DNA from: Isoetes taiwanensis
Lineage: Eukaryota; Streptophyta; Lycopodiopsida; Isoetales; Isoetaceae
Direction: 5' to 3'
Assembly: GCA_021234155.1 (NCBI GenBank)
Contig: JAJEKV010000016.1
Location: 21,641,863-21,705,862, forward strand
Length of the DNA stretch: 64,000 bases
Shown here: one piece after another, positions 56,207 to 64,000 of the stretch
How the letters are laid out: each line of letters opens with the position of its first letter
How positions within the stretch are numbered: the stretch's first letter is position 1
The notes under the pieces: generated by a model
The model's database searches: none
What the model saw: only the letters and a program-made list of their open reading frames with translations
What the model was told of the DNA's origin: nothing
Translations under genes and position numbers: made by a program

Positions 56207-57131
56207 TTATTTAACCCTAGTGTTTAACCCTTATTTATTAAGGCTCTTAGGAGTGAAATATGCTCAATGATTCATCACATTTATCTTGAAAAAAGGCCTT
56301 AGAGTAATAAATAGGAGATTCCTTGACACTTATGCTCTAGTAGAACTCCTCATCATGAAAAACCTAAATCATGTATAATAAAGGCTTTAAATAATCCTAA
56401 CTCCTCTTTCAGACAAAATATGTGCATGCTCTTTGGATACTAAATAATATACCACAAATTATGCATCGGGAAAAATAGTACAAACATATACTTAGTCCAA
56501 CCTAAAACTATACTACATATAATGGTAAGGAAACAAGGAAGAAAGCAATTCATAAACCACATCATGCAACCAGAAAAAAAATAAAAAATCCATGTACATA
56601 CCAGAGTTTAGAATTATAATTAAGAATTATGTTCTAAAAATAGTGCAAAAATAGATATAGTAGTTGGAATTACTAGTTAATGTAAAAACATTATGTTTGA
56701 AGTCACTAATGATTTTAAGGATTCAAACAAGTATATTAAGAAAGCAACAAGACAAACCAGCATAATAGGCTACCAAAAAGCCTAGTAAATAAGCATGAGC
56801 CAAAAGCCATATCACACTCGCAAAATCGAACATGGTTTTTGAACTACCATGAAAAACCTCGGAGCACTAAAACTATGCCAAAAAAATATATATGATAATG
56901 ATAACTACTATAGAAAATCATCTTAAATTATAATATTTAAAATGTACACTTAAAAGCCACCTCCTAAACTAGTAATAATTTTAAGAAACTAATATAAGAT
57001 ATAAAATTAGTATAAGAGTCATGATCAAACTAATACTGATTTCGTTAAACCATGGCCGACATATAGTTTTTATTGACATTATGAATAGCATGTATTAAAA
57101 ACCACGTGTATACTAGTTTCCATCACGATTA
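56207..57131. other. No recognised feature; upstream region of the transposase-like gene
   Basis: Very AT-rich and without coding. No TIR matching the far side of the 57-60 kb region was found. Confidence 0.45.
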
Positions 57132-57134
57132 TGA

Positions 57135-59465
57135 ATGCAAGTTAATTTTTGGGGGCCTTGTGATTCAATTTGTTGCATGAGAAGATGCTGCGCAAACTTC
57201 TCAACAGCGGACATTAGGTGCATGCGTACCTTCTTTTGGAACTTGACTGCTTCAGACAGGACCACATTTGTTTATAATATGTTAGATGTTTGTTCAGAGA
57301 ACGGACAGGTGAAGATGCTCATGCTAAATAACAAGCAGGTTTGTTTGAAAGCATGGCATATAGCCTATGGTATTCCAATGTCCACTTTCTATAAGTGGCG
57401 AAGACTTTTCCTTGCTGGTCACAGAGTTGCTGAACATGGTAACACGGGGACGAAAAAATCGAGGTCTCACACTCTAGCAGGGAAAGCCGTGTTGTCTATG
57501 TACATAGATGAGAACGCTGAGACAATGCCCCACAGATCAAAAAGCAGTACTGAAGGTGTGAGAGAGAATGTGAAGAGGCTCCCCTCTGTCCTAACCAAAA
57601 AGGACATTCTTCATGAGGTGAACGCCAATGTGATGGAGATGATAGGCAAGCACGTCTCTCATTCTTCATTTTCACGTGGGTGGAAGCTAAATCACAACGA
57701 GGTTGCAATAGCTAAAAGGATAGCTTTCTCTAAGTGCAATACATATATTGTAATAAAAGAGAAAATGGCTAAGACGAGAGATCCAAGGGAGAGAAGAGAA
57801 TTGCAGATTGAAAGGAAGGCACACATGACTGCCCAGATCTCTTGTAGGAGCTTGTACTGGTCATGGAGAGCTCTGTCCCATCGATCACCGGATCAGGCGC
57901 TCACTATCATACATGATAAAATGGACCAAAACAAGGCTATGATTCCAAGACTGGAGAAATTAGCAAAGTCGGTATGGAGAGGTGAACGCTTGAAAGTTAG
58001 TGTGACTGGTGCACTGATGCATGGCCATGGCATAGGTGCATTGGGACATTTCTCACTCGACCTTTGGAAGGATGATTCAAACTTTCATGTTGGTTCCTTG
58101 AATCATGCTATCAAAGCACTAGAGGATACTTCCGAAGGTAATTGGGGCCATTTGAGAGAACAAGGACGGCCTGAGGGCATGTGGGTCAATGCACTCCTCG
58201 ACAGTGCGGGTTTGAGGACCAAAAAAAGCAATTGCACTGGACAAGACTTTGTAGCACCTCCTAAGCAACCTTCGCACTTTAAGATGTTACCTAGGCGTCT
58301 ATAATTGCAGCTAGACAATTGCGCTGGGCAGAATAAGAACAGATATCTCTTCTCTTATCTATCCTATCTTGTGTGGTTGGGTGTATTTGATTAGATACAA
58401 CTTGGCTTCATGATGGTAGGCCACACTCATGATGACATTGATGCACTATTTGGTAACTATTCAACGTTAATGCGCAGGTCTGATGCTCTAACTCTTCCAG
58501 AACTAATGCAACTCTTCCGAGAATGTAGCACAAAGGCACCAACACCATATCTTGTTACCGAGGTTCCCGATTGGAAGGGTTTCGTCGAAGGATACATTCC
58601 TGATAAAAAGGATCGTTTGGTTGGTCACTTGGAGCCGTGTTTAAGTTTTGCATGAATGATGGGTGGCCAGTAATGTATTACAAGATGAGACCTGGTCATA
58701 GAGAATGGTTGCCAGAGTGTGGAAAGCAGATGACAATGGTTTGCCAATGATACCGATTGGATCGCCCAAGACTGTCAAGCCATATGCAAGCCTCAAAGAC
58801 ATAGGAGCATTGAGGTTGCAAAGTACATGGTGCATTGGGCTAATATCTCCAGGGTTGGTGTGAACTCATGGTCCAATACCTACATGAACGAGGTCATAGA
58901 CTATTGGTGCGAAGTGATGCGTGTTCTAGGTGAAGTACCCCCGGGCAATGCAGAAATTCAGAACTTCTGGCCACGCACAAGGCAAGTTGTGCTTGACGAG
59001 CCTGAATCTATTCAGGTCGATCGATACGATGCTCCAACTGCCTTCGTTGGACCTGCTAAGGATAAACCCAAGAACGCAGTGGAAATATTTGATCCACACC
59101 AAGATGTACAGAAAGGTATGTTTCTGCTTGTAAGACCAGCAGATGCATGTCCTACATGGGTAGCCTATGCAGAGGAGGATCCTATACAGGACCCCACTGC
59201 ACCTCATTATAATGAGGTTTTTGTGTCTTGGTGGGAGCCTGTGGCTAGGAAAGGCACCGCATACGCTCAACAGTATCGAGAGTGCTGGCATAAAAAGTGG
59301 AGGCCGAATCCTAATGACAGACCACGTTATCAGCCTCTCAAAACAATAGACTATGCTTGGTTAGTTGAACCAAAGCCATTGCAAGTTGTGATTCCTGCTA
59401 GCGTAGGAATCCAGGTGCAAGAACTATTGGCTAAAAAGGCCTCAGAAGACGTAGAAGAAACTTGA
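57135..59465 (+). pseudogene. DUF7869-family transposase-like gene, decayed
   Basis: One long protein broken by a few lesions. The N-terminus has a Cys cluster (CCMRRCCANF), then TFFWNLTASDRTTFV, VCLKAWHIAYGIPMSTFYKW, the SFSRGWK segment, and ALTIIHDKMDQNKAMIPRL, then LMHGHGIGALGHFSLDL. Past a TAA at 58302-58304 the frame continues LQLDNCAGQNKNRYLFSYLS and, past a TAG at 58391-58393, LGFMMVGHTHDDIDALFGNY. A frameshift near 58640 leads to FKFCMNDGWPVMYYKM. From 58827 the C-terminal 213 codons are open. DNCAGQNKNRY and VGHTHDDID are the hallmark of the family I know as DUF7869, widely thought to be transposase-derived; the paired Asp residues are candidate DDE residues. No intron is needed to explain it. 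Confidence 0.75.
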
Positions 59466-59600
59466 GTCTTCAAGGTATATTAAAGTAGTTATTTTATATT
59501 GCTCTCTACTTTTTTCAAATTAATACATTACTATATCTTATGCATTACTATATCTTATATACCAGAACATCACTACAATATACAATGCACCATAGGTGAT

Positions 59601-59843
59601 TCACTCCTCATCAACATCTGCTGTGGTGATCCCAGAAATTTCATAGCTATTGCGCTCAGGAAGCCAAATAAGGTGGATCATTACACGAATTAGCCCGGGG
59701 CAACGAATCTCGGCACCATTAGCTTTCGATTGCAGATAGGGATCAAGAAGAATACCCCTTAAATGGCAACCGACAAGATCATTGTAGCTCATTTAGCACT
59801 TGATCGCCTCGATGTGGTGAACAGAAGAAGGCGAGTAATCCAT
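59601..59843 (-). pseudogene. Small gene, copy 1 (stop at codon 16-17)
   Basis: Same length (81 codons with stop) as the intact copy at 60235-60477 and clearly its paralog. MDYSPSSVHHIEAIKC is followed by TAA where the intact copy has Tyr, then MSYNDLVGCHLRGILLDPYL and the conserved end ITTADVDEE. It has the same upstream TATA (59879-59886) and leader. It lies tail-to-tail with the transposase-like gene, 136 bp from that gene's stop. Confidence 0.6.
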
Positions 59844-59878
59844 GCGAGATGAATGACCTCTAGCCCCGAATGGAGCTG

Positions 59879-59886
59879 CTTTTATA
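59879..59886 (-). promoter_or_regulatory. TATA box, small gene copy 1
   Basis: Minus-strand TATAAAAG, about 36 bp from the ATG at 59843. The spacing is the same as in copy 2. Confidence 0.5.
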
Positions 59887-60234
59887 GTGAAGTAAAATTA
59901 TTGATGTGAATTATTGGGGTAGACTGTAGCGCCATTATTGAGTCATGTACATGTACAAGTATAATGCATATTTTATATGGATATGTGTATCATGTGAAAT
60001 CATGCTTTGTTTCTTGGATTTTAGTAAAGTAAAAGTATTTGTTCCAAAGTAAATTAGGTGTGCTTGAAATTAGGGTTTGCTTGCAGAAACAAGTGGAGGT
60101 CGAAGAGCACACCGTTACACTATACTCAGGTATGATACATCAGATAATATTCATTGTGCTATTACATCCTTACATAGTTCATAGGTGCTCATATCATTAT
60201 TTTATCCTTAACAGATACAGTAGTCATCACTGTT

Positions 60235-60477
60235 TCACTCATCATCAACACCTGCTAAGGTGATGGCATTCAACTCATAGATCTCCTGATCAGGAAGCCA
60301 ATAAAGGTGGACCACAACACGAGTGAGCTTCCTGCAACCACTCGCAGGACCATCTGCTTTGAACTGGAGCCATGGATCAAGATTAATACCATTTCTGTAG
60401 CATTCACACAGATCGTTGTAGCTCAAGTAGCACTTTAAGGATCGGATGTGCTCCGGACGAGGAGGCAAGGAAGCCAT
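60235..60477 (-). CDS. Small acidic-tailed protein of unknown function (80 aa), copy 2
   Basis: An intact frame runs from the ATG at 60475-60477 to the TGA at 60235. I recognise no family. It reads MASLPPRPEHIRSLKC, then YLSYNDLCECYRNGINLDPW, a KLTRVVVHLYWLPDQEIYEL segment and the end ITLAGVDDE. Pairwise with copy 1 the YNDL, G(I)LLDP/G(I)NLDP, (V)IHLIWLP/VVHLYWLP and the acidic end are conserved, which argues for real protein coding before the copies parted. It carries its own TATA. The duplicated unit is about 634 bp, including promoter. It faces the transposase-like gene at 57-59 kb, so it may be that element's second gene; this is inference. Confidence 0.55.
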   Translation of the reverse strand: MASLPPRPEHIRSLKCYLSYNDLCECYRNGINLDPWLQFKADGPASGCRKLTRVVVHLYWLPDQEIYELNAITLAGVDDE

Positions 60478-60513
60478 GGTAGATGAATGACCTCTACCAC
60501 CGAATGGAGCTGT

Positions 60514-60520
60514 TTTTATA
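60514..60520 (-). promoter_or_regulatory. TATA box, small gene copy 2
   Basis: Minus-strand CTATAAAAA lies about 37 bp from the ATG, giving a very short 5' leader. The promoter region through to about 60640 is conserved with copy 1 (TTCACATCAATAATTTTAC and GCGCTACA). Confidence 0.5.
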
Positions 60521-60640
60521 GTGAAGTAAAATTATTGATGTGAATTCTTGGTGTAGATTGTAGCGCCATTATTGAGCTTGTACAAGTATCACGTACACGT
60601 ACAAGTATAACACATAATTTGTATGGATATGTGCATGTTA

Positions 60641-62443
60641 GTGACCTCATGTATCATGGGCTCGAGAACTAGGTGAAAGTATCGGTGCTTGAGCAAATTA
60701 GGTGTGCTTAAAATTCTCAAAATTGCGTTATTCTATCCAATTAATGAAATCATGCTTTAAGTGTCTTCTTGTCTATATACAGGTAGTATAATCAAACCTT
60801 TTCTTGGAAACCTAGCTAGTTGCCAAGGCCTTAGAAATTGTTGTCACACGTTGGTATGATACACCAATACACGTATAGGTGCACTACCATCAAGTGTCTT
60901 CCGCCATGCCTTTGTATCATAGATAATTATCTAGGAATCTATTCTATCTAGGTAAGTTAGTCCAACAACCAAGTGCATCCAGAAAGTAAGTCTCCTTATG
61001 CCATGATAGTAAATAAGTACCTTTCTCTGTGCCTAGTAAAGTGCCAAAGGCCAAGTGGGTCAATTGAGGTAGAGTGGATAAAGGTATAAAAATAGGGTTT
61101 GTAGAGTAAGTAGACGTAAATAATTGTTGTTGTGGTAGTATTAGTTGCCTTGTGCACTTAGGGCAGTAAAATAGGTCAGGAGAACCTTCGTTGCAGATCC
61201 TCGAGTCTCGAGTGGAGCCACTCGACAACATCAACGAATTGAAAGCAGAGGGCAACCTTATGGAAGAAATTTCAAAGGCCAAGATGGTGTACAAGGAAGC
61301 CCGAACATAAATAATAAAGGGGAGTCTATAGGAAGGACAATTGCGACATCAAGATTAGACACAAGACTTGCCAAGAGGGTTATCCAACAGCCAATGGGCA
61401 TCATGGCACTTATAAAATTGATCACATTAGGGGAGGAACATCTCCTAGTCAAGGATATTCTCCAAGTGCCATATTGCTCGAGGAAGGGCCCCACATCAAT
61501 GATTAATGTCACAGCTACGCCACCAACAAGTAGATGACTTCAGTATAACATCAAGAGTCCTAAAGGATGAGACTGGACATACCTCCTATGAAGGGCAACT
61601 ATCGCAGATATACAGGCCATAGTAGTATCAGATTTAGACTTCAAGCAAACATGCTTTGACTAAGGAGGTATTACAAGCCAGCAAGGGTGGGCTGCTCAGG
61701 AATAGGAATATGGCGACATTGCAACAAACTTCTTCCTCATCAGCCCCGATACTTCAGACCAGCTACATCAACCTCGGCAAGTACCATCCCAAGATCATGA
61801 CGATCTTCTACCTTAGAGATTGGAGGTCAAACACCATCAAGAAGAGGTATAATGGGGGACCAAATACCAGCATTACTAACTGATCAGTCAAAATTACAAT
61901 CCCTCCACATGGATGCAAATAAACTACTCTCAGAAAAAGAAGTTGCACAGTTAGAAGTGGTAAAGCACTCTTGTCTTCAGCCTTATAACAGCAGCATGTA
62001 ACCAGTAGGATGAAGAATCGAATCGACAAGGTCAACACAACAATATCAATTCAGGAGTTAGAAGAATCATCCTCAAATCTCGTAACCTTCAAGGCAGATG
62101 AGTCAAACACGAAAGATTCCACACAGTGGTGAACATCACCTTCAAGCCTTTGGGATGCGACACCGAGTCTTGTGTCGCCACTACATCACCAAGTCCATTA
62201 ATATGGATAACTTTAATGAAGGTAGTCAACATTAACATTAAGGACGAGAAGAGTCAGAAGATGTTCGACAAAAGAAGCAGGGCACACGAATGATATGTAG
62301 CATAATAACAGGGGGTTTTCTTTGTGTTTTTGTACACTTTTCACTAAGGTTTTCCTATGATTTCGTGATGTATTCAAATGGATGTACTAATGCGTACATC
62401 TAGAGTGCACCATTTCTGAGCCATTGATTTTAGCCTTTTTTTT
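60641..62443. other. No recognised gene
   Basis: Short frames only. The stretch 61190-62170 reads as if derived from coding sequence (for example minus-strand 60944-61294 and plus-strand 61656-61883), but I recognise no domain. Confidence 0.4.
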
Positions 62444-62444
62444 C

Positions 62445-62562
62445 AATGGTCAACAACCAATGGCTCACAACAAAAGCCATTTTTTTGTGCGTGTGGTGCA
62501 TAATGGTCAACAACCAATGGCTCACAACAAAAGCCCTCTTTTTGTGTGTGTGGTGCATAATG
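62445..62562. repeat. 58-bp tandem duplication
   Basis: Two copies of CAATGGTCAACAACCAATGG with 'CTCACAACAAAAGCC' and 'TTTTTGTG(C/T)GTGTGGTGCAT'. Confidence 0.7.
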
Positions 62563-62991
62563 GGCACATGAAGGGCTTGAAGGGCGCATGAAGGGCTTGA
62601 AGGGCGCATGTAGTGCAGTTTCCCCGCCGGCAACACATTTCTTATCATAACTTTTGATCCAGAGCTCTGTTTCAGATGATTTTTATTGCGTTGGAAAGCT
62701 CTTTCCGAGATCTTTTTGATAGTGTATGATATGGATATGTTTGGTTAAGTTATCTATGCTAAAACAGCAATTTTTCGGCCAGGTTGGGCACATGAAGGGC
62801 TGGAAGGGCGCATGTAGTGCAGTTTCCCCACCGGCAACACATTTCTTATCATAACTTTTGATCCAGAGCTCTGTTTTAGATGATTTTTATTGCCTTGGAA
62901 AGCTATCTCCGAGATCTTTTTGATAGTGTATGATGTGGATATGTTTGGTTAAGTTATCTATGCTAAAACATCAATTTTTCGGCCGGGTTTG
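62562..62991. repeat. Tandem duplication of about 215 bp
   Basis: Two long copies (62562-62784 and 62785-62991) starting GGGCACATGAAGGGCT and ending CAATTTTTCGGCC(A/G)GGTT. They differ by few substitutions and by an extra 20-bp GAAGGGCTTGAAGGGCGCAT unit in the first copy. Confidence 0.8.
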
Positions 62992-63573
62992 GTAGGCTTT
63001 CACATCCTACCCGGTTGATTAATCTGAGATTGCGCTATTGGATATTGTTTTATGGCTCATTCCGAATGAAGCTTGCAAAAAATTACCATGCATTTTTAGA
63101 TTTTGAGGCAGTTATTAAGCAAATTCCAAGGCTTCTAGATCCTTGTGCTAACAAGCATAAAAGTTTCCCACTTTGGTTTCTCACCACAAGAATCCATGGA
63201 GGCCAAAGGCTGCTCTTAAATTCCAGTTGAAAAATGTTTGTGTATGGGTGTTGCAAACTTTATGACTTTCAGAATAATGGGATTAATCTGCTCTATCTTT
63301 ATGGTAAGTTTTACTTATGTTCTATTTGTTTTATTGTGATGAAATTCAAAAGCTACAGGTGATGAAAGCCTCAAATGAATTCTAGTTTTTTTTCTGGTTT
63401 GAATTCTAAAATTTTTATCCAATTAACATTCAACCATTAAATCCCCCAACACATAACAACCATTGACATTAACAACCAACACATAACTACCATTGACATT
63501 AATTAACACAACCATTGGGTCCAACACATTTAAATTAAAATCCCCCTCAAACCCCCTTTGGTTTGGGTGCATA

Positions 63574-63820
63574 TTCACACAGGGGGTGACGTAGGGCAGC
63601 GAGAGCCCTCATAATTGTATTTTGCACGTACGAAATCAACGTCATATAGTATTTCGCTTGAAATCTTATAGTATTTTGCGATTCTTGTTATACAGTATAG
63701 CAAATTTTGTACTTGCATACCCCACAAACGAGGAACTTTACGTACGGTGTAGATTAAGGAATAAGGGGTGAATATGCCTATCCAACAGCTCTCGTTGCCC
63801 GGAGTCACCCCCCGTGTGAA
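63574..63820. mobile_element. MITE of about 247 bp
   Basis: Inverted ends: TTCACACAGGGGGTGAC at 63574 and TTCACACGGGGGGTGAC read from 63820 on the minus strand. Pairing continues into GGGCA(G/A)CGAGAG, about 28 of 32 bases. The interior is AT-rich and non-coding. I could not resolve the target duplication. Confidence 0.65.
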
Positions 63821-64000
63821 TGATTATACAACAAGTCCAAGGAGACCAGATTTTTCAACAAATTATGGATCATCGCCTTGCTACCCCAACAACTAACGAC
63901 TACACCAGCTTTAAGCAAGCTAGAGGACCTATCAAATAGTTGAATATCTTAGAATTATAGGTGATAACATCCATGATGGGATTGGGACGAAATTTCGAGT
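63821..64000. other. No recognised feature
   Basis: Short unassigned sequence at the window edge. Confidence 0.4.

Overview
The window looks like nuclear DNA of a land plant rich in mobile elements, most likely a fern or another seed-free vascular plant. Three things point that way: spliceosomal-type introns and TATA promoters; a broken pentatricopeptide-repeat (PPR) gene of the type very abundant in ferns and lycophytes; and a mixture of Ty3/gypsy, LINE and unusual DNA-transposase families. The species call is inference. Starts given here are ATG codons, because eukaryotic initiation is assumed.

Layout. 1-632 is the 3' end of a (TAAA)n-tailed LINE. 755-1600 is a PPR pseudogene. 2.3-10 kb holds two foldback/MITE elements, tandem duplications, a minisatellite and a tRNA-derived SINE head. 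11.25-12.4 kb is the only convincing intact host gene seen, a two-membrane-segment DUF4408/DUF761 protein with its own TATA box. 13.7-16.1 kb holds MITEs, a near-perfect 59-bp-arm palindrome, GGATCCC-rich repeats and a group II intron domain V (organelle-derived). 18.7-24.3 kb is a scrambled gypsy cluster in which one chimeric polymerase/LTR junction occurs three times. 24.5-25.0 kb is a divergent histone H3 gene with CENH3-like features and one in-frame stop. It is followed by two satellite-like arrays up to 26.2 kb.

27.1-41.6 kb is a gypsy domain. An LTR with primer-binding site lies at 27.1 kb. A gag-pol-chromodomain element runs from 29.0 to 41.6 kb and carries two later insertions: an L1-like LINE (31.2-32.3 kb) and a 6,961-bp DNA transposon (34,145-41,105). 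The transposon has 34-bp inverted ends and a perfect 6-bp target duplication. It encodes a multi-exon DDE-like transposase and, convergently, a coiled-coil/RING-like protein and the C-terminal half of an FCP1/NIF-type phosphatase. This nested transposon is the most unusual system in the window.

42.6-44.8 kb is a second L1-like LINE and 47.0-48.8 kb is a second (TAAA)n LINE. 50.4-50.9 kb is a UDP-glycosyltransferase relic. 54.5-56.2 kb is a large tandem duplication. 57.1-59.5 kb is a decayed transposase-like gene of the family I know as DUF7869. It faces two tandem copies of a small TATA-driven gene, one intact (80 aa) and one with a stop. 62.4-63.8 kb holds further tandem repeats and a MITE.

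Most of the mobile genes carry stops or frameshifts, so the window is mainly a record of nested insertion and decay.
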